A DNA stretch of 64,000 nucleotides from Rhododendron vialii (GCF_030253575.1 NC_080562.1:30831852-30895851); one strand, 5' to 3'; counted from the first letter of the stretch, positions 12,680 through 24,663 are shown. Numbers and translations: made by a program. The notes: a model not told the origin generated them from the sequence alone.

Positions 12680-13025
12680 CAATAAGAGATCCTGCATTTC
12701 AACAAAATGCAAAATGCGAACCTCTCCTTTCTCGATTAAATTTTGATGATCTGAACCATTTAATATTATCAGAACGTGATTTTAAGGCTCCCCGCATGAA
12801 ATCAACAAAAAACATGACCGGAAAGTACTTCATCCGAGCAATTTTCATTGAACGGTTCAATGAAAAATTGCTCGGATGAAGCACTTCCCGGCCTTGTTTT
12901 TTTGGCTAATTTCTCGCAAGGACTTTTATAATCACGTTTTGAACACATTGAACGGTTTCGATCATCAAAATTTGATCGAAAAAGGGAAAGTCCGCATTTT
13001 AGTAAAGTAAGAAATCCCTCATAGG
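12680..13025. mobile_element. Long foldback (hairpin) element, copy A
   Basis: Two arms of about 160 bp (12683-12843 and 12858-13018) are imperfect inverted repeats joined by a loop of about 15 bp. The inner arms carry TCATCCGAGCAATTTT and AAATTGCTCGGATGA; further out both contain a form of AACGTGATTTTAA. The same hairpin, better preserved and GC-richer, lies at 18462-18790. No coding capacity; a transcript would fold into a long double-stranded RNA. Confidence 0.8.
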
Positions 13026-13167
13026 ATAAGGACTGTTGATACGGATATATACACTTTATATGTTTGGAAGAGCCCAACATAATGAAAAGGGTCATATACG
13101 TATGCGGATTGATTTTTTATTTACGATTGAAAAATTATGTATGATGTTATTTTTGTTATATTTTCAA

Positions 13168-13345
13168 CAAGAGTAGTGCTACAGGTACCGACGGGGTCGG
13201 TACCAAAATCGTAGAGACGACCGCGCCAGGCCGTCTCCGGCCACTGGACGGCCGATCCGAGCCGTCCAAAAATTCTAAAAAAAAAAAACGAGGGGGCCAG
13301 CGCGAGAATCAACGGCATCCGAAGTATGTAGGGTATTTGATCCGA
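13168..13345. mobile_element. Single arm of the 19.9-kb foldback family
   Basis: GCTACAGGTACCGAC, the GC-rich block with CGGCCACTGGACGGCC, CCAAAAATTCTA and GAGAATCAACGGCATCCGA match one arm of the hairpin at 19891-20254 in order. Only one arm is present, so this is a truncated or decayed copy. Confidence 0.65.
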
Positions 13346-13499
13346 ACACCCTTTTTTCGGTGCTTGGAGATGCTCTAACGTGCATTGTATGGATATCTAA
13401 ATTTCTCATTCTAAATTGCTTTCTTTTCCCTTCCCATCCCATATAACCTCCTGAAGAAAACGTAAAATCTATTCCTTGTCAATCCAAGCATTATAAGAA

Positions 13500-13665
13500 T
13501 TGCCAAGCTAGCACAATTGGTAAAGTTCATGTCCTTCTTCGTGGTGGCCTAGGTTCAAGCTCTATGAGGGGCAGGATTTCAAATTTCAGGATTATAGATA
13601 GTCTCTGAGCTCTCCGATGACTAACATCCTACTAACTCCTGTTAACTATACAATATTGGCTAAAA
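13500..13665 (+). mobile_element. Possible tRNA-derived SINE head
   Basis: TAGCACAATTGG (A-box-like) and, 40 bp on, GGTTCAAGCTC (B-box-like) are spaced as in a polymerase III promoter. The flanking sequence does not fold as a real tRNA cloverleaf by eye. Probably a SINE remnant; ends are uncertain. Confidence 0.45.
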
Positions 13666-14164
13666 AAAATAAAAATATCCAATCATTATAGTGAACCGAT
13701 GTTTAAAAAAGAGAGCATTATAGTGAAGAATTCTTTCACATGCGTATACGTTTGTACCAATATGAATCACTTTGAATTTTCTCACATGGTTGCCCAAATA
13801 ACTGAAAAATCTTTCCATTTGGAAGTTGGGACCACTTCTTTTAGTACGTACGAGGTGTAACGCGATCCCATGCCACATAATTGTTGCAGAAAGTCTTTTG
13901 TTTGTTTACTTAAAAGAAAGAATATAGATAAGGTTTTTCTTGTTAAGCAAACTTTAATCTAGAAAAGGTTTGTCTTTGTGCGTTACTCCATCTTGCAGGT
14001 AACAAACTGACATTGAGTCCGCGGCAAAGAAAGACTCGGCATTGAGGCGTTCGCCTCCCTCGCCCGATGGTTCGGTACACAAAAGGTCGATTCGACCCAC
14101 TGTAAGGCAGCTCCAAAAGAGTGATTTTGCATGACACTGCAATTTTTACGTCATACACACCCAG

Positions 14165-14360
14165 GGTTGTTCTAGTTGTTCAAGCGGATGTCTATGTTTT
14201 GGGAATACTCCTCAAGGTCTAAGATTCGATTTTCTATTGGGTTAGTATCCTGAAGTAAGTGGGAGACCGTGACTGATGTGACCGCGTTAGCTTCCCTGAG
14301 GGTTTGGGTTGGGCCCATATAATGGTGTGGCTGTAGAGCTGTTCGACTGTTAAATTTAAA
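14165..14360 (+). mobile_element. Possible tRNA-derived SINE remnant
   Basis: TCTAGTTGTTCAAGCGGA followed by GGTCTAAGATTCGATTTT looks like an A box and a degenerate B box; a body of about 150 bp follows and ends near an AAATAAATAAATAAA run at 14355-14370, which would serve as the tail. Confidence 0.45.
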
Positions 14361-14372
14361 TAAATAAATAAA

Positions 14373-14655
14373 CTGTGGTGTCAAAATGCGATGTCATTAG
14401 ACTTTCTCTGGAGTGAACCGTGACTACTACTCTTTAACGACTTTCTAGGATGAAAGGTTCATTTTCTCCCGTGACACAAGATTTGAAAATTGTTACGAGT
14501 GCTACTATGTTACCAGTTACATCTGAAGAGAAAATTCTTTTTGCTTACGTACTAGTAGTATGAGTAGCATTTTTCTCTCTAAAAGCCATCAAGAAGATTC
14601 TGGAATGAGTAGAATCCGTGGATGTATTCGGATTTCAGACCCGTTCAAACTTCCG
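14373..14655. repeat. Dispersed direct repeat, copy 1
   Basis: About 280 bp that reappear at 16063-16335 with many small differences. Shared landmarks are GACTTTCTCT, ATGAAAGGTTCATTTTCTCC and AAGATTCTGGAATGAGTAGA. No coding potential or terminal structure was found. Confidence 0.75.
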
Positions 14656-15846
14656 GTCTGGACTTCGATCCTTGGGATGCGTCCAACTGTCGGATTGTAT
14701 TTGTGCTAAATTAGCTCAATCTTTGACAAAATGATTGTGTATGGACGTGCCAGAAAAGAATATAAATTATTATTTTCAGATTAACTCAAAAATAGCTAAC
14801 TTAATCAGACAGTTGTGATTATACATTTGATTACCTCAACGAAGAGGATTTTTCTAAAAGGTATCAACCAAACTAAATCGACACTCTTCCAACAGAGAAA
14901 TCGGAAAAAATAACTGAATATAAGCAAGCTTGAATTTAATCAAAATCAAGCTTAGACACTATTACTCTTAAGATTTCAACAAGAACAAGACATAAATATA
15001 AGCACACTTTAATCTAATCAAAAGCAAGCTTATATGCGATTACTCTTTAGCAAGAATAAGACAGAATAATGTAAGATAACTCAAATTTAATCAAAAGTAA
15101 GTTTACATTCAAATAAGTTTTCAAACTTGCAAAATACTAAGCTATAACTACATTAACTACTTTGAACTAATTTCTAAGTCCTAAACTACTTTAGATCTCT
15201 GAACAACCACTTTTGTATGGGATGTCAGATGACGATTTGTTGGGGTTCTTCTTCATTTTCTTCTTCTATTTATAGACAAAGGATCTGTCCATAATTCTCT
15301 TTCTCCACGTTTTTTTTGAATGTCTGAGTCTTCATTCAAATTTGATTTGAAACACCATAATTTCCTCCAAGAACGGTTGTAATTGCTTTCGAATTGCTAT
15401 TGACTTGGTCTCCTCAGAAAACTCTTATGCTTCCCACATTTGTTGCAATAGATCGTGGCTAATCATGTGGATAATGGGTTCCTGTTATTTAAGCAGCATG
15501 GATTAGTGCTTTGAAATTGGCTATTTGAACGGATGTGGGTAAATATAACTGATTCTCATCATAAAGGGTCTCTAAAGGACACCGTTCGATGGTTAATGAG
15601 TTTAATCAATAGTTATACTTAATTATCCTTTTGGCATCTGCCACTTTATGGCCAAATGTGGTTGTTTCTCTAATCTAAACGATACCGTATAGTATTAAAA
15701 TAACATCATAATTAAACCTGTCGATCTCATATATCTTAGGTGTAATTACAAAGTGTTTTGATTGTTCTGCACACTGTTTAGTGCCGTGTGTAATTTTCTC
15801 ATAGGGCGGTATATTTTGTATGTAAACACCTCTCTTGCTAAATTGC

Positions 15847-15847
<1 letters not shown>
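14656..15847. other. Gene-free stretch
   Basis: AT-rich, with a locally repetitive block at 14880-15130 where variants of TTTAATCAAAA(T/G)CAAGCTTA recur three times. No gene or RNA gene is seen. Confidence 0.5.
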
Positions 15848-15849
<2 letters not shown>

Positions 15850-15894
<45 letters not shown>

Positions 15895-15956
15895 ATACAA
15901 TGAAGAGCAATGTAGTACTCTCTCTCTCTGTATATACAATGAAGAGCAATGCTACT
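15850..15956. repeat. (CT)n microsatellite with duplicated flank
   Basis: About 20 CT units end at 15890. GTATATACAATGAAGAGCAA follows, then a short CT run at 15918-15928, and then the same 20 bases again, so the end of the microsatellite and its flank were duplicated together. Confidence 0.9.
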
Positions 15957-16062
15957 ACATTGCATTTTGACACCGTAATTTATACTCCATACACACAAGT
16001 GTGGTGGACAACAGACACTACACAAACATTTGTGTGAAAACCACTACACTTGTGTCTATGGG

Positions 16063-16335
16063 GTATAAACTGTGGAGACAAAATAAATTGTCACTAGACT
16101 TTCTCTATAGTGAACCGAGACTTTTACTCTTTAACGACTCGATCTCTAGAATGAAAGGTTCATTTTCTCCCGTGACAGAAAGATTTGAAAAATGTTACTA
16201 CTCCTATGTTACTAGTACGTCCGAAGAGAAAATTCTGTTTGATCGATTAGTATTTTTCTCCCAAACAGCCATCGAGAAGATTCTGGAATGAGTAGAATCC
16301 GTGGTTCGGAATTTTGGACCGTCCAACTTCGGACT
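16063..16335. repeat. Dispersed direct repeat, copy 2
   Basis: Second copy of the 14373-14655 repeat in the same orientation, 1.7 kb away. It is diverged, so the duplication is not recent. Confidence 0.75.
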
Positions 16336-17624
16336 GGACTACTATACTACGGCTCCATTCTAGAGCAGAAAATAAGTCTTTAGTTTTTAAAAATGTAATT
16401 TCAAGCTAAAAAATAATTGCGCTTATTGAAATGTAAAAATATGCAATATAGAAATTATTTGAAGAATCTCGATGAGATTTTTTATACGGTGTAAAAAAAT
16501 TCAAAAAATTATTTTTTATTTACATTATTTTTGAATTTAAAAATGTAAAATAAGTAAGGATTTTGCCAATTGTCCTTGAGGCACGTAACAACCGACATTG
16601 ATTTTTTCCACTTCGTACAGCGTGTCTAGAAAACATGGACCAACCATGTACGGCCGTTAGGGTGCGTGAATTTCCGGTCAGGTGCACGCTGGCCCCTTCT
16701 AGAAGGGCTTGGCCCGCCCAAGGAACCTTCCAACACAAAATTAGGAAGCATCAAACATTTTGGAAGCCAAATAATTTTACCACTCCCTATATTCACACCA
16801 TTTTTTTTTAAAATTCATTTTAGATGCAGCAGTGTCACGTATGAACCTACCAACTGAAACTCCAACCACAAACATCGATCTCACATTCATATGGCTGGTG
16901 TCCCTAAACGTAAGAATATAGTCAGGATCATTCAGAGTGCGGCCCACATGCATATGAGAGGACTGTGGTCAGTGAATTTGTATCTATCATTTCTTTTTTA
17001 AATGTTGTGTTACATATAGTGTTTGGCCCACCCCAAAAGTCAATACTTAGATGGCAGAATGAAAATAGTCATCGGCTTATATATAGAATTGCAATTTGCA
17101 AATATTCTATCATGTTCTTTGGATCTAATTAATAGGTACACGAGTTCGGCAAAGCTCAAAAAAATTAATTAGAGGTTTCATCATTCTTTGGTGAGGGTGC
17201 CAACTAGAGTTTATTTCGGTTAGTACCTTAGGATTTTGTTTATTTTTCCAATTATTAATTGGTAATTAATACATCAAATAATAACACCCTAATTGTTTTC
17301 TTGAATTTTCACTTATAAATGTTATTTAGCTAATTGACCATGTTCCATCTTATATACAGCTAATAATTCGAGTAAATAAGCTGTTTAAAGAAAATTTATT
17401 GTGCGAAATATGTTTAGAATACACAGGAAGATATATATAATATGTACCAACCAGTAAGATATGTTTGCCATATTCTTTTTTTTTTTTTTCCCATCTTGAT
17501 TTTAAAAATCAAATATAATATTCAGGTGAATTAATATTGGACTAATGGGAAACTTGATGAAGCACGTACGCCACCACCTATATATATAAGACATGCATCA
17601 CGGGAATGAAATGGTATTCAGAAT
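16336..17624. other. Gene-free AT-rich stretch
   Basis: No supported gene. Homopolymer T and A runs and short open frames only. Confidence 0.5.
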
Positions 17625-17838
17625 TATTTATTTATTTTATTTTGTAATGCAGGGTATCTCGGGCCAGCTTGTGCGCATCGCGGACTAATCCATACAGTTG
17701 TTTCATATGCTTACGCATGGAGGTGAGATTGCCTCAAGAGTTGTTGGTAAGAAAAATCGAACCTGAAACCTTAAAATGAAGCAAACACCTAAGTGGCTAG
17801 GTCTCAGACCAAGACCACTTGGCCAATTAACCCCTTAG
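17625..17838 (-). mobile_element. tRNA-derived SINE (Au-like), copy 2
   Basis: On the minus strand: TTGGCCAAGTGGTCTTGG (A box region), AGGTTTCAGGTTCGATTTTT with a good B box GGTTCGATTT, then a body ending CACAAGCTGGCCCGAGATACC and a tail of AAATAAAATAAATAAATAA. Same family and orientation as 9375-9592. Confidence 0.75.
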
Positions 17839-18379
17839 AGTTATATACCGAATTTTTCTCTTAGCTAACCTTAACATATGCATTTGCGTTAAATAACTAG
17901 AATTTCAAATCAATTAATTAATTATCCACGTCTTCCTTCTCAAAGAATATATATAAGTTGTTGGCATACAACGTTTTCTAAATATATTCTCCTCATGTTC
18001 CTTGCAATATTTTCTAATCGATTGATTAATTATACTATATGAAATTTTGGTGCTGTCCGAGAGGCTTGGTTGTTGGTTGTTTGGTTTCATTTCTCTATTG
18101 GATTCGTTTTGGGTTTTCAAGGAGATTTGAGCAAAGAGATATAAATAGAAAAAATGTATTGAGGACCGTGCGCAGGGGTTTCAAAGTCCCCAAACGAACA
18201 AGCCTCTTGCATCGGTTAGTCTCTTTGTATTACAATTGTACGTGTTTTAATTTTTGGTTGTCTCTTGCATTCATTTGGGTTTTGGGTCTCCGGTGATGTC
18301 GTTTGCATTGTGCCCTTGGTTTATTTATTCTTTGCATTCATTTTCAAAGAACAATAAATTTCTTTTACCGAGAAAAGAG

Positions 18380-18380
18380 T

Positions 18381-18450
<70 letters not shown>
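18380..18450. repeat. Compound (TA)n(CA)n microsatellite
   Basis: About 11 TA units run directly into about 24 CA units. It abuts the left arm of foldback copy B. Confidence 0.98.
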
Positions 18451-18461
18451 ACGGATTCAGT

Positions 18462-18790
18462 GAGGGATCCCTTACCAGTCTACCGTGCGGACCTCCCCTT
18501 TCCCGATTGAATTGTTACGATCCGAGCCGCTCAATGTGTTCAGAACGTGATTTTAAGGGTACCCGCGAGAAATCAGCAAAAAAATGATCGGGAAGGGCTT
18601 GATCCGAGTAGTTTTTACTGAATCGTTCAATAAAAAACTGCTCGGATCAAGCCTTTCCCGATCATTTTTTTTGCTGGTTTCTCACGGGTACCCTTAAAAT
18701 CACGTTCTGATCACTTTGAGCGGCTCGGATCGTCCCAATTCGATCGGGAAATGGGAGTCCCGCACGGTAAGCCCGTGCGGGATCTCTTAA
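18462..18790. mobile_element. Long foldback (hairpin) element, copy B
   Basis: Arms of about 150 bp (18465-18612 and 18626-18785) pair around a loop of about 14 bp. Both arms contain AACGTGATTTTAAGGGTACC or its complement, and GATCGGGAA. The outer edge pairs GGGATCCCTTA with TTAAGGGA less well. GC-rich for this neighbourhood. Same family as 12680-13025. Confidence 0.85.
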
Positions 18791-19349
18791 GGGAACCGGA
18801 CTCTATAGACACACACGTACTCTTTATTGTGTAAATTAATCAGAAAATTAAGTTTATCTAGTGGTGGTATTATCGAAATCATGATACCAACAATGTTTAG
18901 GTTACAACACGGTTGACAAAAGGGGATACAGATATATGGTCTATCGCTCATTTGTTAATTATATCAAGATACAAGGACGGATAAAAAGCGGATGAGATCG
19001 ACTGACCACCCTACCACTTTTCAAGTTTTTATTAAAATTGTTGTAGTCTTGTCTTTAATATTATATTATAAGCTCGCATGCCCAATATTAAGTCGACGAT
19101 CGAACACCGGCCCAACCCGGAGTTTTTGCGATACTAGTGTTAGTTTAACCATTAATTATACCTTTGCAGTACTATTTTTCTTAAAATAGCTAGGGATGCA
19201 CAAGATTGTATATACGTACAATTATATGATAATCTTTCAGGTAGTATTTTTATGATTTGTATAAGCAAAATCATATAGTCTTGATATGTATTCCAATTTC
19301 TTATTAATGTTCTTCCACCCAACTTTAAATCATGCGCGTGTCCCTCTGG

Positions 19350-19490
19350 TGTACGCAAGTTTAAAGAAAATAATAAAAATTTAAAGAAACAAGGGTGTAC
19401 GCAAGTTTAAAGAAAATAATAAAAGTTTAAATAAACAAGGGTGTACGCAAATTTAAAGAAAATAATAAAAGTTTAAAGAAACAATTATAC
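19350..19490. repeat. Three-copy minisatellite, about 47 bp
   Basis: The unit GTGTACGCAAGTTTAAAGAA plus AATAATAAAAGTTTAAAGAAACAAGG occurs three times, at about 19351, 19395 and 19441, with one to three changes per copy. Confidence 0.9.
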
Positions 19491-19890
19491 GCAACGTAAA
19501 ATTCAAAATCAACTTGCACATTCCAATAGGAATTAAATCTTCTTTGATCAGCATAACAATAAACACTTTCATGATAATAGTAATTCTCAGTCTTTAACCA
19601 TATAACATGGTCTAGTAACACGATTGATACGCATCATCACCTACCGCATCATGAATCGTATGGTTATCACATAAGTAGTTATTAAGCGTAAGATACGCAT
19701 CGAACTCGCATCAAAATGCACCAAATCGTATACATCATTTCTTATAACAGAAGATACTTTGGTGATATACATATATAAAGATTTTAGTAGTACTTTTCTT
19801 AGAGTAAATCGTAGGGATTTAGCAGTACTTGGCTATAGGAATAGGAGGATAGGGATAATGGCTGGCTTTGCTTGTCAGCCATATATTAAT

Positions 19891-20254
19891 CGAGTAAGGC
19901 TACAGTTGCCGACCGAAATCCTGACGCAGCGCTGGGCCCACTCCGGCCACCGGACGGCTGATCGGAGCCGACCAAAAATTCTATAAAAAAAAACCGAATG
20001 GGTCAACGTGAGAATCAACGGCATCCGATGTGTGTAAGTGGCCGATCCAAATACTCCATTTTTTTGTATTGTGTGTATACAAAAAAATGGAGTGTTTGGA
20101 TCGGCCACCTACACACATCGGATGCCGTTGATTCTCACGTGGACCCACTCGGTTTTTTTTATAGAATTTTTGGTCGGCTCCGATCAGCCGTCCGGTGGCC
20201 GGAGTGGGCCCAGCGGGGCGTCGGGATTTCGGTCGGGAACTGTAGCCTTACTCG
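19891..20254. mobile_element. 364-bp foldback element with near-perfect arms
   Basis: Starts CGAGTAAGGCTACAGTTGCC and ends with its near-complement. Arms of about 170 bp are joined by a loop of about 20 bp around TTGTATTGTGTGTATAC. Pairing is well above 90 per cent by eye. GC-rich. No ORF of its own beyond the arms; open frames here arise from the palindrome. Probably a Mutator-like or unclassified foldback MITE; no clear target duplication. Confidence 0.85.
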
Positions 20255-20255
20255 A

Positions 20256-20412
20256 AAAATGGAGTGTTTGGATCGGCCACCTACACACATCGGATGCCGT
20301 TGATTCTCGCGTAAGCCCACTTGATTTTTTTTTTTAGAATTTTTGGTCGGCTCCGATCAGCCGTCCGGTAGCCGGAGTGGGCCCGGTGCGGCGTTGGGAT
20401 TTCGGTCGGGAA
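20256..20412. repeat. Extra third arm of the foldback element
   Basis: Begins AAAATGGAGTGTTTGGATCG and repeats the right arm of 19891-20254 almost base for base up to GGGATTTCGGTCGGGAA. The array is therefore arm, inverted arm, inverted arm. Confidence 0.85.
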
Positions 20413-20435
20413 GCTCAGACTTTCTGTTATCGTAG

Positions 20436-20437
<2 letters not shown>

Positions 20438-20479
<42 letters not shown>
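20438..20479. repeat. (CT)n microsatellite
   Basis: About 20 CT units directly after the third foldback arm. Confidence 0.98.
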
Positions 20480-20482
<3 letters not shown>

Positions 20483-21764
20483 TCCGCAATAATTGGAAAG
20501 GGAATAGAGTAAAACGACGATGAGGGCGCAAAATGTACAGCTTGATTTCTTTCTTTTTAATTTTTGTTTATGTTAAATGGGAATTTTTTTTTATGCAGCT
20601 TTCATATTGCGCTCTATTATCTATTGGAGGAGTCAATGAATCACAAAATGTAAACGTAATGGGTAGCGACACAAACGTTGATTAAGTACAGTTGGTACTT
20701 AACCGGAACATATAAGTATAAGAACACCATTGGGACTATTAATTCTAAGCTAACTTATCAAATGAAAAGAGAGTCATTCAAAACAATAGGAGCCAAGAGA
20801 TTTTAGTGGAAGCTAGAGTAAGAACCTCATTGATACTAGCCCCTAATAAATATCGGTACTGACAGTGTGCGTTTAATACAACTGAAAAGGACCTATTGCA
20901 CACGAGTGAGACAAAATAACACATCTAAATCAAATAAAAGGATATACCAACGATAAATTGATCAGATTTGAATCCCTATTGGTTCATTTATTAGCAATTG
21001 GTAAGGGTGTTGGAACTAAATACATAGTAGTACAATTGGGATTATTCTAAGGAGACCTGTATGAAATGCTTTAGAGAAATCGAAAATAATAGTAGCCAAG
21101 AGATTTGAATCCTTATTTGTTTATTTACTAGCAATTGGTAAGGGAAATGGGAAATTAAAGAGTGCATGCCGTTGGCAAATAGTAAGATAAGAGCAAGAAG
21201 GTCATGAGTTCAACTCTTCTTTTAATGCGCTAATCTAACTATTCTAATAAAATTGATTTTTGTTTTTTGTTTTTTTTTTCCCAGTTGTTTTCTTTGTACT
21301 TTCAGACCAATAGTGTCCTTATGAATGCAATATGTTTGTGGCCCTCAAAAGAATTAAAATATGACTTCTGACGATAAAAAAAGAAGAAAAAAGAAGAGAT
21401 AACAGCAATGCCTACAATACATACGGAGGTTCAAAAATTGGTGCAAAATGCATTTGAAATCGTCTAATGTAGAAGGATCTCACACGGTAGATGTGGAGCA
21501 CATATGTATCGAACAGTTTTGAAAATATTTGTGGCTACTTCCATTTGTGTCGGTTGCATTTTTTTTATAAGACAAAAGACGAAAAAGCAAGACAAGTCTA
21601 CAAGGCCAAACCATTGTTTCGGAATTTAACCAACACATAACATGTTATTTTCTTTTTATTATTTTACCTAGGTAGGGGTATAAAGGTCAAATACATAATC
21701 TTCTTACTAGTAGTAGTGTGTCTAGAATCTCTAGATCATTAATGACAATCTTATCCAGACTTAA
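20480..21764. other. Gene-free stretch
   Basis: Contains a diverged duplication (AGCCAAGAGATTT and TAGCAATTGGTAAGG each occur twice, near 20790/21090 and 20990/21130). A B-box-like GAGTTCAACTC lies at 21210. No gene is seen. Confidence 0.5.
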
Positions 21765-22380
21765 TGAAAAATGTCAACTTCATAGCTAATTTGCTCGTTC
21801 ACGAATGTGAAAGAACACAAACAGTTTTTGTTTTTCTCTTCTTCAACTAAAGAAATTTCAATACTCATCCAAATTTAGCTCATTGATCTTTATACCTTGG
21901 GCAAGACTACCCCACCGCTCTGTTTCACCGCTTCTTCCGCCGCTCTACTCAATTTCACCGTTGTCTCAGTAATCAATTGTTCGGATTTAAAAAAAAAAAA
22001 AACTCTCCCTGGCCTTTTAAAATCCGGAACGTCCAAAACGCTTTTGGACGGTGAGATTGAGAGCAGTGGGAGGGAGCGGTGAAATATCGGTGGGGTAGAC
22101 TTTCTGATCTTTAAGTGCCATCTGTCTTGAGGTGGGAAAATAGTGGATTAATCGTCACAACTAGTCGAAATTAATTATTTTACATCGAAACAAACGGACC
22201 CGTAACGAAAATTTTCAATTTTCATATATCTAATTTGCTCGATCCCAAATGTGAAAGAACACACAGCGTTTGTTTTTTCTCTTCTTCAACTAAAGAAGTT
22301 TCAATAGTCAACCAAATCTCATTGATCTTTAAATGCTATCAATTGTCACAACTGGTCAAAATTAATTTTGTTCACCCACA
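21765..22380. repeat. Direct duplication split by a MITE
   Basis: 21780-21895 and 22213-22340 are copies of one another (shared AATGTGAAAGAACACA and CTCTTCTTCAACTAAAGAA). The continuation of copy 1 resumes at 22101 (CTGATCTTTAAGTGCCATC), matching copy 2 at 22325, so the element at 21907-22098 was inserted into copy 1. Confidence 0.75.
21907..22098. mobile_element. MITE with 25-bp inverted ends
   Basis: Left end CTACCCCACCGCTCTGTTTC and right end GAAATATCGGTGGGGTAG are inverted repeats with few mismatches, extended inward by CACCGCT/AGCGGTG. An inner hairpin GTCCAAAACGCTTTTGGAC lies at 22031-22049. Non-coding. Confidence 0.7.
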
Positions 22381-23880
22381 GAATAGGTGAATATTACTTA
22401 CTGCCGCCCTAAGTGGTTGTTTTACTTGACTTCAATGCTTTAACTGGGGTCTAATATTTTGGTATTTATTACCCTTATGGTGAATAATGTTTTTTTTTTT
22501 TTTTGATTTTCGGTGAATAATGTTCATACCCCTTAAAAGTGAGTGAATTATATTGTCATGGCCCAATCTGAATTTTTAGTCACCAGTTTGTGTCACGTCA
22601 CATCCCCTATTAATTTGCATGTTAGTTGCGGAAATTTTTTTTGTAAAATCCAATTATTGAAAATATTAGTAAAATATCAGTAGAATCAGTGTTTTTATTC
22701 GACTTCTTAAAATTGACACAATTTTTCAGACAATACCCGCGGCATATGATTTTGTCAATTGTCAATCCACACAATACCTGTCGAATTAATTGATGTTTAT
22801 CAAATTTAAAATCTTAATCATACAAATTGCACTGTCATCCGTAACCTCTTCACTACACGCAAAAGTCATATAAAAATAAGAGGAATACTTTGCACATGGA
22901 CGTCCATATACAGATTCTGCGATTTGGACATCTTCGGACGCATGTGTACATCTATGGCCGTTCGACGAGTGTGAAACGTACTCACGCACGTATTGATGAA
23001 TTTGCGTGCACCGAACGATTCTGAAAACATCCAAGTATCTATGTCAGACAATTTGCAAAGTTTATCTATCTATTAGATTTCTATAACTAGAACAAGAGGA
23101 ACGTTTCACGTAATAAGGTTTATGACGGTGGTTAGTTTTTCACATGTATAGATACAAGTCCTTTTTCTTCTTCTTTTTCTTCTAGTGTTGTGTTTTTATT
23201 GAAAAAGCTCGAATGTAGAAACAAATTAACAAATATGTATCCTATATATGAGGTGATGTGAAAAGATTACCAAAAGTTCGAGTGACTTGAGAAAATTTGC
23301 AAGGACTTGATTAGAAAATGACTTTAGTGGGACTACCTTTAGCACAATTTTAAAATCTTATGTAGGTTGGAAAATTAACTTGAAATTACCAAGAAAAGCA
23401 TATTTGGATTTCTTTGAGGACAAGCCAACAATGTGGGATGATTCCTTGGTTCACACTCGATGCATTTTAAAAGAGAGTTATTTATTTTCAACAAGAAGAT
23501 CAAGATGTAATTAATTTAAGTATTTGTCTTTCTCTTTATGTTATGATATCTTTAAATATTTGTCCTCTCTAAGAGAATAAAATTTAGGGCATTGTCCGAA
23601 ACTCTTTTTTGTATGAGTAACAGCAACGCGTTTAACTGAAACATAAAAGAGTATTTGTGAAAACGTATGTAATTACACGTCTCCGAAAATACATAACTAC
23701 TCTCAAAAGGGACCGACCAAAAAAAAAAAAAACAAGTAAATTTTTGTTGGCTAACGGATATCTTAAGATTTTTATCAAAACTTAAATACATTTTTCTCGG
23801 ATACAACTAACAGATATCAAATACATAACAAGTCTCAAAAGGGACCAACAAAAGAAAACAAGTATATTTTTCTTGGGTAA
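22381..23880. other. Gene-free AT-rich stretch
   Basis: No coding region is supported on either strand and no repeat stands out beyond poly-T runs. Confidence 0.5.
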
Positions 23881-23884
23881 CAAC

Positions 23885-24065
23885 TAACATTGTAGTGGCT
23901 CCGGAAACTAGAGCTCGGACCGTTCTCCGAGCCACAGTGCACTGAGCGATACCAAGAGGACCCCCGCCCCTCGCTCTGCGTAGGGCCCGGGGACCCTCAG
24001 TGTTCCCTTGAAAGATTGCTTGGTAAGAGGAGCCCGGCTGAGCTTTGTCGCTATCTAAGGGTACC
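23885..24065. other. GC-rich island of unknown origin
   Basis: About 180 bp of much higher GC content than its surroundings, with GAGCTCGGACCGTTCTCCGA and CCCGGGGACCCTCAG. It is open on the minus strand for about 60 codons but shows no domain. It could be the inner part of a transposon or an insertion from elsewhere. Confidence 0.35.
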
Positions 24066-24387
24066 GAGTGTGCCAAATTGGCAAATAACATATCCGAACA
24101 AGTTGTTACTGGAAAAAAAAAATCTTTTTTCACTTTTCTCAATAGTATTAGAAAAGACAGGAAAAGAAAATAGGAAAAAAAAAATCAAGACAATCAAATA
24201 GCAAACTGAAAAATTAAGGTAGTTTGTGTAACGGTCGTTCAAAAGTATTTTCAATAAATTAGATTTATTAATATTATAATTTTACCGCTAAGATACATTA
24301 AGAACATACTTCTTAAATTTAAATTATCGATTGTTGAGATGAACGACCGATGTTAAACCGCACTGGCTTATCTGCGGTCTAACCGTT

Positions 24388-24516
24388 GAGAAGCCCGGGT
24401 CATGGGTAAAAACTTAGGAAAAAATTGAGGTGGAGTCACGGGAACGCTGTCGAGAAGCCCGCGTCATAGGTAAAAATTAGGAAAAAAATGAGGTGGAGTC
24501 AAGGGAACGTTGTGCA
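24388..24516. repeat. 65-bp tandem duplication in the RMA promoter
   Basis: Two copies beginning GAGAAGCCCG(G/C)GTCAT and ending GAGGTGGAGTCA(C/A)GGGAACG, at 24388 and 24453, about 90% identical. They lie some 140-270 bp upstream of the putative TATA box of the RMA gene. Confidence 0.85.
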
Positions 24517-24654
24517 CGGGATGGAGCCCCAGCGGAGGTGCCACGTCACGGGCTATTCGCCGTGTTTCGACTTTCGATGTTTATCTTCTCTCTCTTCTCT
24601 CTCCTCTCTCCTCTCCTCCGTCTCTCTCTCTCTAAAATCATATCCGCTGCTGCG

Positions 24655-24663
24655 TATATATAT
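24655..24663 (+). promoter_or_regulatory. Putative TATA box of the RMA gene
   Basis: TATATATAT lies in a CT-rich core-promoter setting, with the 5' UTR exon ending in a good donor 220 bp downstream. Transcription would start near 24690. Inferred from position only. Confidence 0.45.

Noticed and set aside
13500..14360. Possible tRNA genes from A-box and B-box matches
   Set aside because: No cloverleaf with a 7-bp acceptor stem could be drawn; spacing and flanks fit SINE heads better.
19998..20337. Two 100-codon plus-strand frames
   Set aside because: They are readings of the foldback palindrome; the same peptides appear repeatedly because the arms repeat.
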